Assembly (NCBI RefSeq): GCF_039545455.1
Contig: NZ_CP154467.1
Coordinates: forward strand, 248,001 to 312,000
DNA: 64,000 bases
Direction of reading: 5' to 3'
DNA from: Brucella sp. BE17
Lineage (GTDB): Bacteria; Pseudomonadota; Alphaproteobacteria; Rhizobiales; Rhizobiaceae
Within the stretch, counting starts at the first letter, position 1, and the number at the start of each line of letters is the position of its first letter. This document shows, in pieces, positions 55,043 through 63,953 of the stretch. The translations under genes and the position numbers were made by a program. The notes beneath the pieces are model-generated. The model made no database searches and was not told the origin of the DNA. It saw only the letters and a list, made by a program, of their open reading frames with translations.

Positions 55043-55113
55043 TTTATTTCCCCTTTTTAAAATCGCTGAGTGATCATTCCCGAAGGTCTGTCGCCTTGTT
55101 AGGGAATGTATGC

Positions 55114-56169
55114 TTAAAGCAGCACCACATCTTCGGGTGCTACGCTGATCGTCAGGGTGCTATCAGGAATAAGCTCGATTTCCGCTTCATTGATTTCGCG
55201 TGTTGAAGCGATGGCCGTCAGCTGTTGACCGTCCTTGAGTTCGAGACCGATCTCGACCATTCCTCCAAGGAAGACGTGTTTTTTGACAACAGCTCTATGA
55301 TGATTTTGTAATGAGGGAGCTGCCGTGCTGCTCAGACGCAGCGCTTCGGGCCTGATCAGCACTTCCGTTGCCGTAGCCGAGTGGCTGTCAGAAAGGAACT
55401 GAACCCCTCCCTGTGTTGTGAATACCCCCTTGTCGGCTGCGGTTCCGGTCAGAAAATTGGCGCGGCCGATGAAGTCTGCTACGAAGCGATTGGCCGGTTG
55501 CTGATACAATTGTTCGGCTGTTCCGATCTGTTCGATAAGGCCGGAACGCATCAGTACCAACCTGTCGCCCACTGACATTGCCTCTTCCTGATCATGTGTG
55601 ACCATGATCGTCGTGATGCCGAGTGATTTTTGCAGGTTGCGAAGCTCGTCGCGGACCTGCAGACGCAGCCTGGCATCAAGGTTTGACAGCGGTTCATCAA
55701 GCAGCAGTATATCCGGTCGGATCACGATGGCGCGCGCAATAGCAACGCGCTGTTGTTGCCCGCCAGACAACTGTTTTGGCAAACGGTGCATGAGATGGGA
55801 GAGATCCACGAGTTCGAGTGCCTCTTTCACCCGCTTATCGAGTTCGGGTTGCGCTACCTTACGGCGCCGTAAGCCGAATGCGACATTCTCGAAGATGCTC
55901 AGATGCGGAAAAAGAGCATAGTTTTGAAACACCAGGCCAATGTTGCGTCGGTGCGGCGGCTCGTGCGTGATGTCCTTTGTCCCGAGTTGGACGTTTCCGG
56001 CATCTGGATCGATGAAGCCTGCCAACATGCGCAAGGTGGTGGTCTTGCCGCACCCGGAGGGGCCGAGAAATATCAGGAATTCGCCTTCATGCACGTCGAG
56101 CGTCATATCGGACACGGCCGTGAAGGTACCATAAGTTTTGGTTAATCCCTGAATTTGAACGTCAGCCAT
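55114..56169 (-). CDS. Spermidine/putrescine-type ABC ATPase (PotA-like)
   Basis: A 351-residue ATPase. Walker A FLGPSGCGKTTTLRMLAGFI, signature LSGGQQQRVAIARAIVIRP and Walker B ILLLDEPLSNLDARLRLQV are complete, and a C-terminal TOBE-type domain (FIGRANFLTGT, VLIRPEALRL) follows. Start ATG 56169 shares a base with the TAA of the permease gene, with AGGA upstream. This shows translational coupling. Confidence 0.92.
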   Translation of the reverse strand: MADVQIQGLTKTYGTFTAVSDMTLDVHEGEFLIFLGPSGCGKTTTLRMLAGFIDPDAGNVQLGTKDITHEPPHRRNIGLVFQNYALFPHLSIFENVAFGLRRRKVAQPELDKRVKEALELVDLSHLMHRLPKQLSGGQQQRVAIARAIVIRPDILLLDEPLSNLDARLRLQVRDELRNLQKSLGITTIMVTHDQEEAMSVGDRLVLMRSGLIEQIGTAEQLYQQPANRFVADFIGRANFLTGTAADKGVFTTQGGVQFLSDSHSATATEVLIRPEALRLSSTAAPSLQNHHRAVVKKHVFLGGMVEIGLELKDGQQLTAIASTREINEAEIELIPDSTLTISVAPEDVVLL

Positions 56170-56993
56170 TAAACCATCCTCGAAATGTTTACAAAGCGAT
56201 TGGAAATCACCAGCATAAGCGCCACAAACAGCACTTGCAGGACGGAAACGGCGGCAATGGTCGGGTCGATCTTCCACTCCAGATACTGCATCACCGCGAC
56301 CGGGAGCGTTACCTGACCCGGTCCTGACAGGAAAATGGAGACTTCCAGATTGCCAAAACTGACAACGAAGGAAAACACGGCGGCTGCGAAAATTCCGGGT
56401 TTTATAAGGGGAAGTGTCACCAGCCGAATTACCGTTGCAGGCTTTGCTCCAAGCGAGGCCGCGGCTTCTTCGACCGACATGTTTGCACCTTCAAGCGATG
56501 CAAGAAGCAGCCGGATGCACCATGGAATTGTCAGCAACACATGTCCGGCTACAAATACGCCCGTGGATCCAACAAGGGGCATGCCTGACGCTATTTCGAT
56601 CTCGACCACGGTAATGTAAAGTGCCGCACCAATCACAATTGCTGGCACTGTGAGGGGCGACATAAGAAGCTGGATCAAAGCGCTTCGTCCGCGAAAGCTT
56701 CGCCGTACGATCACAATAGCCGCAGGAACAGAAACCAGAAGCCCGGCCAGCATGGCGAAGCTTGCTACTGCAATGGAAAGCAGGAAGCCGCCTAAGAATT
56801 GAGGCTGGCGAAAAGCTTCAGAAAACCAGTGCAGCGAATAACCTTCGACTGGAAGCGACAATATCTCGTTGGAGATGATCGATAACCAGAATACCAACAC
56901 CAGGGGCAGGAGCATCAGCACTAGGCTGAATGCAATTATTGTCACCGCTCCCCATCGTCCCAGGCGCTCTGAAAGAGAATTGCCTCGGACCAT
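56169..56993 (-). CDS. Spermidine/putrescine-type ABC permease (PotC-like)
   Basis: A 274-residue membrane protein with six helices. The EAA coupling loop is VEEAAASLGAKPATVIRLVT, and SPLTVPAIVIGAALYITVVE is a central helix. It starts five bases after the amidohydrolase stop. Confidence 0.88.
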   Translation of the reverse strand: MVRGNSLSERLGRWGAVTIIAFSLVLMLLPLVLVFWLSIISNEILSLPVEGYSLHWFSEAFRQPQFLGGFLLSIAVASFAMLAGLLVSVPAAIVIVRRSFRGRSALIQLLMSPLTVPAIVIGAALYITVVEIEIASGMPLVGSTGVFVAGHVLLTIPWCIRLLLASLEGANMSVEEAAASLGAKPATVIRLVTLPLIKPGIFAAAVFSFVVSFGNLEVSIFLSGPGQVTLPVAVMQYLEWKIDPTIAAVSVLQVLFVALMLVISNRFVNISRMV

Positions 56994-56998
56994 GGGGT

Positions 56999-58231
56999 CT
57001 ACTCCGTTATCGTGTTTTTATGAAATATGCCGCCCTTCATGATGGCTGAAAGACATTCGTCATGACGCTCCAGCGTGGTAATATCTTCAAGCGGGTTGCC
57101 GTCGACAATGAGAAGATCAGCATAAGCTCCCGGCGCAATCACACCGACCTCGTCTTCCATGCCACAAAGTTTTGCGGAAACGCGCGTTGCTGAATGAAGC
57201 ACTTCGCGGTTGGTGAGAACGCTCGCCCGTAAGGAAAACTCCATCGACTGGTATTTATGAAGCTGGCCGAGAAGATCAGAGCCGAATGCCATAGGCAGGC
57301 CCGCATCCCGCATGATGGCAAGCGATTCCAGTCCACCACGGCGTACCGTGTCGATCTTGGTCTGCGATTCAGCGTTCAATCCGAAATTTGCGCCTTCCAT
57401 CGCAAGCCCTTCATAGGCCACCAGTGTTGGACACGCGATTGCGCCAGCCTCTGCGGCAAGCCGCGCGGTTTCAGCCGTGATAAGATTGCAATGTTCCAGC
57501 GATTTAACACCGCATTCCACGGCGCGTCGAATGGAAGCGTCGGAATAGGTATGAGCCGCAACATAGAGCCCGTAATTCTCGGCCTCTTCAACAATAGCGC
57601 GTATTTCCTCGCAAGAATATTGGAGTACGTGAATGGGATCGTTAGGGGAGGCGACGCCGCCATTGGCCATGATCTTGATGAACTGCGCACCGCCCTTGAT
57701 TTCTTCACGTGCTGCAATGCGTACTGCATCTACCCCATCAGCAATCCGTCCAAGGCTGCCAAGGCTTGCTGCATGTAAAGGGCGATTATCATAGCGCGCG
57801 CGATAGTCACCATGGCCAACCGTCTGGCTTAGCGCCTTGCCGCAAATAACCAGACGTGGTGCTTCAATGGCACCTTCATCAATCGCAAGTTTAAGGCCAA
57901 GATCGGCACCCGCCAGATCACGAAGCGTTGTAAAACCCCGCATCAGCATATCGCGCATGATCTTGGCGCTGCGCAAGGCAATAAGAGAGCTCGGCAAAGC
58001 CGCATTTTCCGCGAGATCAACAAGGGTCGCCGCAACATGAACATGCGCATCAACGAGGCCCGGCATCAAAGTGCGCCCGCCCAGATCAATTCTCTTTGCG
58101 TCCGGCGCATCAATCGGCTGTTCGCTGACGCCGACAATACGGTCATTGTCGACCAAGACCTCAAGTCCTGATCTCAGGACACCATGGTCGACATCAAGAA
58201 CCGAACCTCCGAAAAATACATAACTTGTCAT
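56999..58231 (-). CDS. Amidohydrolase-family enzyme, imidazolonepropionase/prolidase-like group
   Basis: A 410-residue metal-dependent hydrolase. The metal site shows HxH in MPGLVDAHVHVAATLVD, Lys in AQFIKIMANGGVASPND, His in LYVAAHTYSDASI and LEHCNLITAE, and Asp in MAFGSDLLGQ. The closing motif GVIAPGAYADLLIVDGNPLE is standard for the superfamily. It leads the PotABCD-like operon and so probably acts on the imported compound. Its promoter region holds TTGTATACAA at 58265. The substrate may be a cyclic amide or a dipeptide-like compound; this is not settled. Confidence 0.85.
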   Translation of the reverse strand: MTSYVFFGGSVLDVDHGVLRSGLEVLVDNDRIVGVSEQPIDAPDAKRIDLGGRTLMPGLVDAHVHVAATLVDLAENAALPSSLIALRSAKIMRDMLMRGFTTLRDLAGADLGLKLAIDEGAIEAPRLVICGKALSQTVGHGDYRARYDNRPLHAASLGSLGRIADGVDAVRIAAREEIKGGAQFIKIMANGGVASPNDPIHVLQYSCEEIRAIVEEAENYGLYVAAHTYSDASIRRAVECGVKSLEHCNLITAETARLAAEAGAIACPTLVAYEGLAMEGANFGLNAESQTKIDTVRRGGLESLAIMRDAGLPMAFGSDLLGQLHKYQSMEFSLRASVLTNREVLHSATRVSAKLCGMEDEVGVIAPGAYADLLIVDGNPLEDITTLERHDECLSAIMKGGIFHKNTITE

Positions 58232-58264
58232 TGTTTATTCCCCGTAATGTGCTGCCTTTATGGC

Positions 58265-58274
58265 TTGTATACAA
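58265..58274. promoter_or_regulatory. TTGTATACAA palindrome ahead of the amidohydrolase operon
   Basis: A perfect 10-base palindrome, within CTTGTATACAACAAG, 33 bases upstream of the amidohydrolase ATG. It fits the TNGTNNNACNA style of GntR-family sites loosely. The remaining gene-free stretch 58232-58656, between this operon and the divergent TetR gene, shows a small TCCCA/TGGGA hairpin near 58457 and nothing else. Confidence 0.4.
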
Positions 58275-58656
58275 CAAGTATATTAATCGCAGTCTTGCAT
58301 GGGAATAGAGCGCTGTCCAGATAAAAACAGCTCAGCTTGTTTTTTTGTGGATGTGCCCGACACATCGGACTGATATCGTTATGTTTTACTTCAAGCCCGA
58401 ACGGGCCATATTAAAATCTGGCGATAAAAGGAGTGAACGAAGAGCTATAGAAGGTCTCCCAAATGTGGGATTCCTCTTTGCCCGGTAAGCAGCCCACGAG
58501 ACCGATTTCTGATCCTGCTTTAATAGGATAAATTGGGAAGCGCTTTAAATAAGCTCTGATCGAATATATCGCATGCTGACATTTCACGAACTGACGCTTT
58601 TTAACATATGAAGGTTTAGGCGTTCGGTAAGTGCCGGAACTAGGGGTAGGGAAATC

Positions 58657-59337
58657 ATGATAAATAGAATTTCAGTGGAGAAAGCTGAAAAAAAACCAAG
58701 AAAGGTTGAGCGGCAAACGCAGGCTCAGCGTTCATCCAATACACAAGAGAAGATTTGTAATGCGACTTTGGAAGTTCTTGCAGAGGTGGGGCACAATTGC
58801 ATATCGACTGCGTTAATTGCCAAGAAAGCAAAGGTATCTCGCGGTGCCTTGACGCATCAATATGCTTCAAGAAATGATCTTCTTGTTGCAGCGTTACGGC
58901 GGCTTCATAATGACTGGTCGCAACTAAGGCCATTTACAGAGGATTCGAGGAAGGAGTCGTATTCTCTATCGAGATTGATAGAGGAGTTATGGGATAATCT
59001 TTTTTCAGACAAAAGATATATTGCTTCGCTCGAACTGATGCTTGCAGCCCGCCTCGATACCGATCTAGGGGTACGGTTGAGAGAGGAAATGGTTCGTTGG
59101 GTAAAAATGCGCGATGATTTTATTCTTAACTTGCAGTTCTCTGCCAAAGAGCCGCGTTTAACGGATCAGCACGTTCATTTACTGATGGCGTCTTTGAGAG
59201 GAATTGCCATGTATCAAATATTTGATAAGGATATGCAGGCCGGGAAAAATTTGGTTGAGCTTTATAAATCTATAATTGAAAACAATAACATGTCAGATAG
59301 TGAAGAGAACTCATATTCTATTGTCGTATCTGAATGA
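58657..59337 (+). CDS. TetR-family transcriptional regulator
   Basis: A 226-residue regulator. A basic N-terminal extension (AEKKPRKVERQTQAQRSSNT) precedes the helix-turn-helix EVLAEVGHNCISTALIAKKA, KVSRGALTHQYASRNDLL. The helical C-terminal ligand domain shows no recognisable ligand motif. GTAGGGAAATC precedes the ATG. It is divergent from the amidohydrolase-ABC operon and convergent with the isochorismatase-family gene. Either operon, or both, may be its target. Confidence 0.87.
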   Translation: MINRISVEKAEKKPRKVERQTQAQRSSNTQEKICNATLEVLAEVGHNCISTALIAKKAKVSRGALTHQYASRNDLLVAALRRLHNDWSQLRPFTEDSRKESYSLSRLIEELWDNLFSDKRYIASLELMLAARLDTDLGVRLREEMVRWVKMRDDFILNLQFSAKEPRLTDQHVHLLMASLRGIAMYQIFDKDMQAGKNLVELYKSIIENNNMSDSEENSYSIVVSE

Positions 59338-59350
59338 CAGTAATATTTTT

Positions 59351-59383
59351 ATGCTCTCTCCTGAGTGTTGAAGGAGAGAGCAT
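59351..59383. terminator. Long hairpin between convergent tetR-type and hydrolase genes
   Basis: ATGCTCTCTCCT (59351-59362) pairs perfectly with AGGAGAGAGCAT (59372-59383) across a nine-base loop. It lies between convergent stops. The plus-strand tail GGCGTCTTTT is T-poor, so it may act more as a barrier between convergent transcripts. Confidence 0.65.
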
Positions 59384-59392
59384 TGGCGTCTT

Positions 59393-60016
59393 TTACTTAA
59401 GCGTTTTAAAGTATGCGAGCACAGATTCCATATCAACGATGTCAGCATAGCGCCGCCCGACATCACGAAGATTATCATGATGCGGCCCTTCTTCGACATC
59501 CCCAACACAGTCTTCCGGAACGATTGTACGATAGCCGCGCTGAAAGCTATCAATCACGGTTGCTCTTACACAACCGCTTGTGTTGACGCCGGTAATAATA
59601 ACCGTGTCGACGGAGGCCTTTGTGAGAAATGGTTCGATTTTTGTCTCATAGAACATTGAGGGGCCCGTCTTACGAACCACGAGATCATACGAGGAATTTA
59701 CTAAATTCTCCTCAAGCTTTATCATATCATTCCCCATTATGTAATTATCTCGTACCGGCTTAATCTTCCAGAACGGCATATCGCGTTCGCTTTGATAGGC
59801 CGTGAAGCACACGGCCACCGGTATGGATAGGGGCCGGGCGGCATCGAGCAGTTTGCGCGTATTTTCCAGTGCCCTGATTGCAAGCGGTTTACCGCCAAAC
59901 GGGTATTCTTGTGATGTATGCGATTTTTGGAAATCTATCACGAGAATGGCCGGCCGCTTTCCAAAGCCAACGCTGATTTCACCATAGCCAGCAGATTTAT
60001 ATTCGTCTCTCAGCAC
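59393..60016 (-). CDS. Isochorismatase-family hydrolase (N-carbamoylsarcosine amidase-like)
   Basis: A 207-residue cysteine hydrolase. The triad is visible: Asp in PAILVIDFQKSHTSQEYPFG, Lys in DLVVRKTGPSMFYETKIEPF and Cys in TGVNTSGCVRATVIDSFQRG. SxxYPFGG and the AYQSERDMPFWKIKP segment resemble N-carbamoylsarcosine and maleamate amidohydrolases more than true isochorismatases. It would release ammonia or carbamate from an amide. It lies among histidine-degradation and amidohydrolase genes. A 30-base palindrome lies 258 bases upstream. Confidence 0.82.
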   Translation of the reverse strand: MLRDEYKSAGYGEISVGFGKRPAILVIDFQKSHTSQEYPFGGKPLAIRALENTRKLLDAARPLSIPVAVCFTAYQSERDMPFWKIKPVRDNYIMGNDMIKLEENLVNSSYDLVVRKTGPSMFYETKIEPFLTKASVDTVIITGVNTSGCVRATVIDSFQRGYRTIVPEDCVGDVEEGPHHDNLRDVGRRYADIVDMESVLAYFKTLK

Positions 60017-60078
60017 GATATTTTCCTTTCTGAATTTTTGTAATTCGGAAAAAAGGGTGCAGCCGCTTCTCAGGTTTT

Positions 60079-60112
60079 AGAGCGCAGATCTTCTTGAATT
60101 AGATCGGCACTC
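60079..60112. repeat. Palindromic repeat element, copy 2
   Basis: The same 34-base design as 50831-50864: AGAGC, then GCAGATCT, nine bases, AGATCGGC, ACTC. With flanks it reads TAGAG...CTCTA, with 12 of 14 arm positions pairing. It lies between the hydrolase and hutC, downstream of the long palindrome in the intergenic stretch. Confidence 0.55.
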
Positions 60113-60273
60113 TACGTGCCTTGCTTTAAGCATAATCTCATTGCCCCGCATTTCACGCCGACGGGACAGATGCTTTAACAACGCGACGAAGCGCTCTGAC
60201 GCATTTCTCACGGGTCTTGGGCGAGTGTTTTTTGTTCCCCCATAAGAAGTGGTATCGGATAAACAAAAAATGT

Positions 60274-60303
60274 CAACAAACAAACTGTACTGTTTGTTTG
60301 TTG
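60274..60303. promoter_or_regulatory. 30-base palindromic operator candidate
   Basis: CAACAAACAAAC (60274-60285), TGTACT, GTTTGTTTGTTG (60292-60303): perfect 12-base arms with a central GTAC. The ACAAACAAAC...GTTTGTTTGT form is typical of TetR/AcrR-family operators. It lies in the gene-free stretch 60017-60450, upstream of the minus-strand isochorismatase-family gene. The nearest TetR gene is at 58657. On the plus side only a gene-free 147 bases with an AGGAGGT site at 60329-60335 follow, perhaps a lost gene. Confidence 0.65.
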
Positions 60304-60450
60304 GGGCTTTCCGATATCCGATTTCCCAGGAGGTGCGGTAGCAGTCGCTTTATCGTGATTTATGTCAAGGTGGCCACAGGACGTCAGTCCGAGGCACTCG
60401 CGCGATCGGCGATAACGCCCATGATCGCCGTGCCGACCCGTGTCATAAAT

Positions 60451-61182
60451 TCATGGTGCCGAGGCTGGAGTAAAGGTGGCAATGATCGCATGCCCCTCGG
60501 CAGGGTACGTGAAACGAACGAAAGTAACCGGTCCTTGCTCGCTCCATGTTCGCCGTTGAACGACAAGGCACGGGCTACCCTTATTGATACTCAATGAGTT
60601 GGAAGTTTCGTTATCCGCTGCAATCGCGTAAATCTTGTGCTCTGCCGTATTCCAAGGAACCTGCAGTCTTAGCCATTGTCCAGGTGGCATTTTAGAGAAA
60701 TCGACATTCTCCGCGGCCGGTACAACATCCAGATTGATCAAACGCTCTTCCGTGCAAAAGGGCGTTTCGCCCGCGAAATGAATGCAGGAAACCTGTATCA
60801 GATTGCTTTTTTTATTCAGGCCGAATGAAGCGACATCAGCTTCGGTTGCTTCGCGAATCCTGCTTCGGAGTAACTTGAATTGATAGTTCCGCTTGAGCGA
60901 TCGAACTTCCTGCTCGATATCATGGATTTCCAGGATTGCCGATTGGATCAGAGGTTGCGCAACAAAGCTTCCCAGTTTCTTGCGCCGTTCAATCAGCCCC
61001 GCTGATGCCAGGCGGGTCAAAACTTTATTTACGGTCATGCGGGACACATTGTAGGATTTTGCGAGGTCAACCTCAAAGGGAAGGCGATATCCGGGAGGCC
61101 AATCTCCCGAAACTATTCGCTTTTCTATGTCGCCGAGGATTTGCTGGTGCAAAGTCCCTGCGCTCTGAGATTTCGATGTCAT
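60451..61182 (-). CDS. hutC: Histidine utilisation repressor, GntR/HutC family
   Basis: A 243-residue repressor. The winged helix has QQILGDIEKRIVSGDWPPGY, LPFEVDLAKSYNVSRMTVNK and VLTRLASAGLIERRKKLGSF. The UTRA effector domain has VSCIHFAGETPFCTEERLIN and SPCLVVQRRTWSEQGPVTFV. HutC usually binds urocanate and represses hut genes. It follows hutF by 78 bases on the same strand. The consensus-like site at 62678 is its likely operator. Confidence 0.92.
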   Translation of the reverse strand: MTSKSQSAGTLHQQILGDIEKRIVSGDWPPGYRLPFEVDLAKSYNVSRMTVNKVLTRLASAGLIERRKKLGSFVAQPLIQSAILEIHDIEQEVRSLKRNYQFKLLRSRIREATEADVASFGLNKKSNLIQVSCIHFAGETPFCTEERLINLDVVPAAENVDFSKMPPGQWLRLQVPWNTAEHKIYAIAADNETSNSLSINKGSPCLVVQRRTWSEQGPVTFVRFTYPAEGHAIIATFTPASAP

Positions 61183-61260
61183 AAAGCGTCCTGTTGCCGG
61201 CCTTAGAAGGCCAGCACCCCGTTGATTCCGTGCGTTTGCAGGCAGTATAGAACGTTGGTT

Positions 61261-62607
61261 CTAATGTTGAAGCAACTCTTTCATTGCACCAACAAACTTC
61301 CTTGAAATCTCATCGCGATCAATATGTCGTCCATTCTGGACCTTTTTCTTTCCCTGAACCCAAACGCTGTCGACATGAATGTTATCCGCGAAAATCCATT
61401 CATCAAGCAGGTTTGCATGCGGCAGGTATGGGACCTTGGAGACGTCAAGCGCCACGAAGTCAGCTTCCCGTCCCGCGCATAAATGGCCGCCTGCATGTAG
61501 GGCCTGGGCACTGCCTCTGACCGCAATATCAAGCAGTCTTTCGCCGGTCGATTTTCCGGGAAGGGCAATGACATTTCTGGAACGTGTTGCGAGCCGTTGC
61601 GAATATTCAAGCTGTCTGAGCTCATGAGCCAGTGAGATGGAAACATTGGAATCCGATCCGATGCCGTAAAGGCCGTCATTCTTCAGAAACTGCGGCGCGG
61701 GGAATATGCCATCGCCAAGATTTGCTTCTGTGATCGGGCAGAGGCCTGCAATAGCGCGGCGGGCTGCCATTCCAGCTGTCTCAGCCTCTGTCATGTGGGT
61801 TGCGTGAATAAGCGTCCAGTTTTCGTTGACCGGCATATTCTCCAGCAGCCACTCGACGGGCCTTGCCCCGGACCACGCAATGCAATCCTCGACTTCCTTG
61901 ATCTGCTCCGAAATGTGCATATGCACCGGGCCGTCTTTGGCAAGCGGCAGGATTTGTTTTAATTGATCAGGCGTGGCCGCACGCAGACTATGAGGGGCAA
62001 TACCCAGACGGCTTCCCGCAAGTTTTTGGGTTATCTTACCACACGCTTCGATGAGCCGAGCGTAATTTTCAACAGAGTTTATGAAACGACGCTGACCATC
62101 GCTGGGAACACCGCCACCAAAACCGGATTGCGCATAGAAAACGGGGAGGAGGGTCAGCGAAATTCCGGTGCAACTCGCGGCTGCTGCGATGCGCTCGGCA
62201 TGTTCGGCGATGTTGGCGTAGTGCTGTCCATCCCTGTCGTGGTGCAGATAGTGAAACTCGCCAACGCGTGTATAACCAGCCTCAAGCATTTCCATGTAGA
62301 GTTGCGCGGCGACGGCCTCAAGTTGTTCTGGCTGGAAGGTGAGCGCAAATTTGTACATGATGGTACGCCAGCTCCAGAAACTGTCGCTGGCTGGGCCACG
62401 GACCTCTGCCAATCCGGCCATTGCGCGTTGAAAAGCGTGACTGTGCAGGTTTCCCGTTCCGGGAATAATCAACTCGTGACGCTCATCCTGGACCTGCGGG
62501 GAGGCGCCGATTTGCAGGCTTTTTATCGTGCCTTCATCCATGACGATGCGCACGTCCTTTTCGCAACCCGTTTTGAGCAGCGCAACTTTCGCAAATATGC
62601 TCGTCAT
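61261..62607 (-). CDS. hutF: Formimidoylglutamate deiminase
   Basis: A 448-residue amidohydrolase converting N-formimino-L-glutamate to N-formyl-L-glutamate in the five-step histidine pathway. Metal-site motifs are IPGTGNLHSHAFQRAMAGL, VHMHISEQIKEVEDC, WTLIHATHMTEAE and GIGSDSNVSISLAHELRQLE. GGAGGTGAAA precedes ATG 62607; the in-frame ATG at 62619 lies before this ribosome site. It is divergent from hutI. Confidence 0.93.
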   Translation of the reverse strand: MTSIFAKVALLKTGCEKDVRIVMDEGTIKSLQIGASPQVQDERHELIIPGTGNLHSHAFQRAMAGLAEVRGPASDSFWSWRTIMYKFALTFQPEQLEAVAAQLYMEMLEAGYTRVGEFHYLHHDRDGQHYANIAEHAERIAAAASCTGISLTLLPVFYAQSGFGGGVPSDGQRRFINSVENYARLIEACGKITQKLAGSRLGIAPHSLRAATPDQLKQILPLAKDGPVHMHISEQIKEVEDCIAWSGARPVEWLLENMPVNENWTLIHATHMTEAETAGMAARRAIAGLCPITEANLGDGIFPAPQFLKNDGLYGIGSDSNVSISLAHELRQLEYSQRLATRSRNVIALPGKSTGERLLDIAVRGSAQALHAGGHLCAGREADFVALDVSKVPYLPHANLLDEWIFADNIHVDSVWVQGKKKVQNGRHIDRDEISRKFVGAMKELLQH

Positions 62608-62677
62608 TTTCACCTCCATACATCCCTATTGTCCAAGGGTCGGTTTTACCAAAAAATTATCTTGCCATTGTTTTATT

Positions 62678-62689
62678 ATGTATATACAT
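62678..62689. promoter_or_regulatory. Probable HutC operator in the hutF-hutI divergent promoter
   Basis: ATGTATATACAT is a perfect 12-base palindrome containing GTATATAC, which matches the GTNTANAC pattern reported for HutC-subfamily regulators. It lies midway between the hutF ATG (62607) and hutI ATG (62730). Confidence 0.7.
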
Positions 62690-62729
62690 GTTTTGCCTTG
62701 AGGGAAGAGGAAAATAGGGAACGGGTTAA

Positions 62730-63953
62730 ATGGCTGCTTCAGATGCAACCGTCTTTAGGAACTGTAAGATCGCAACTCTTAGCGGCAAGGGTGACGCACT
62801 TGGTTGCATCAACGATGGAGCCATTCTCATCGAGGCGGGGCGCATCGCTTTTGCGGGGCCTGCCGAAAAGCTGACGTCCAAGGTCGCTTCTGCAGAAATA
62901 TTGGATTTGGAGGGGCGCTGGGTAACGCCCGGCTTGATCGATTGCCATACCCATATTGTGTATGGTGGAAACCGCGCCCGCGAATTCGAGATGCGCCTTG
63001 CGGGGGCGACTTACGAAGAAGTGGCCAGAGCGGGTGGCGGTATTGTCTCTTCGGTGAACGCGACCAATGCATTATCCGTCGAGGAACTGGTGAACGCTAC
63101 CCTGCCGCGCCTGGATACGCTGCTGGCAGAAGGTGTGACGACCATCGAAATCAAGTCGGGCTACGGTCTTTGCGTCGAAGGCGAACTCAAGATGCTTCGC
63201 GCGGCGCGAAAACTCGAGCAGATGCGTCCGGTCCGTGTCGTTACCTCCTACCTTGCCGCACATTCGACACCCGTCGAATACAGGGGCCGCAACGGCGATT
63301 ACATCAATGATGTTGTCCTTCCCGGTCTTCAGGCGGCATATGCGGAAGGGCTGGTGGATGCCGTAGACGGTTTTTGCGAAGGCATAGCTTTTTCCACTGA
63401 TGAGATCGGCAGCGTTTTCAACGCAGCCAGGACGCTTGGTGTGCCCGTAAAACTCCATGCCGAGCAGCTTTCCAATCTCGGGGGCGCGAAACTCGCTGCT
63501 TCCTATGGTGCACTTTCGGCGGATCACCTGGAATATCTCGACGCACAGGGCGTAAACGCCATGGCAAAATCCGGTACTGTCGCCGTTTTGCTGCCGGGTG
63601 CCTTTTACGCGATCAACGAGAAACAGAAACCGCCGGTGCACCTCCTGCGTGAAGCCGGCGTTCCTATGGCAGTTGCCACAGATTGCAATCCGGGAACCTC
63701 ACCGCTTACCTCGCTGCTTTTGGCGATGAATATGTCCGCCACTTTATTCAGGTTGACAGTCGATGAATGTATCGCCGCGACGACCCGTGAGGCAGCAAGG
63801 GCGCTTGGATTGCTTGGCGAAACGGGGACTATCGAGGAAGGCAAGTCGGCAGATCTTGCGATCTGGGACGTCGAAACGCTTGCAGAGCTCGTTTACCGCA
63901 TTGGTTTCAATCCACTGCACGCACATTACTTCAAGGGACAAAGGATTGCATAA
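62730..63953 (+). CDS. hutI: Imidazolonepropionase
   Basis: A 407-residue enzyme that opens the imidazolone ring in histidine degradation. Motifs include [81 protein letters not shown] and [20 protein letters not shown]. Its TAA overlaps the ATG of hutH by one base (TAATG). Confidence 0.96.
   Translation: MAASDATVFRNCKIATLSGKGDALGCINDGAILIEAGRIAFAGPAEKLTSKVASAEILDLEGRWVTPGLIDCHTHIVYGGNRAREFEMRLAGATYEEVARAGGGIVSSVNATNALSVEELVNATLPRLDTLLAEGVTTIEIKSGYGLCVEGELKMLRAARKLEQMRPVRVVTSYLAAHSTPVEYRGRNGDYINDVVLPGLQAAYAEGLVDAVDGFCEGIAFSTDEIGSVFNAARTLGVPVKLHAEQLSNLGGAKLAASYGALSADHLEYLDAQGVNAMAKSGTVAVLLPGAFYAINEKQKPPVHLLREAGVPMAVATDCNPGTSPLTSLLLAMNMSATLFRLTVDECIAATTREAARALGLLGETGTIEEGKSADLAIWDVETLAELVYRIGFNPLHAHYFKGQRIA

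Noticed and set aside
58265..58274. TTGTATACAA as a HutC operator
   Set aside because: It lacks the two-base-longer GTNTANAC core found at 62678, so control by HutC is not supported by the sequence.
62678..62689. ATGTATATACAT taken as the -10 region only
   Set aside because: The perfect palindrome and its position between divergent hut genes fit an operator better, although overlap with a promoter is likely.
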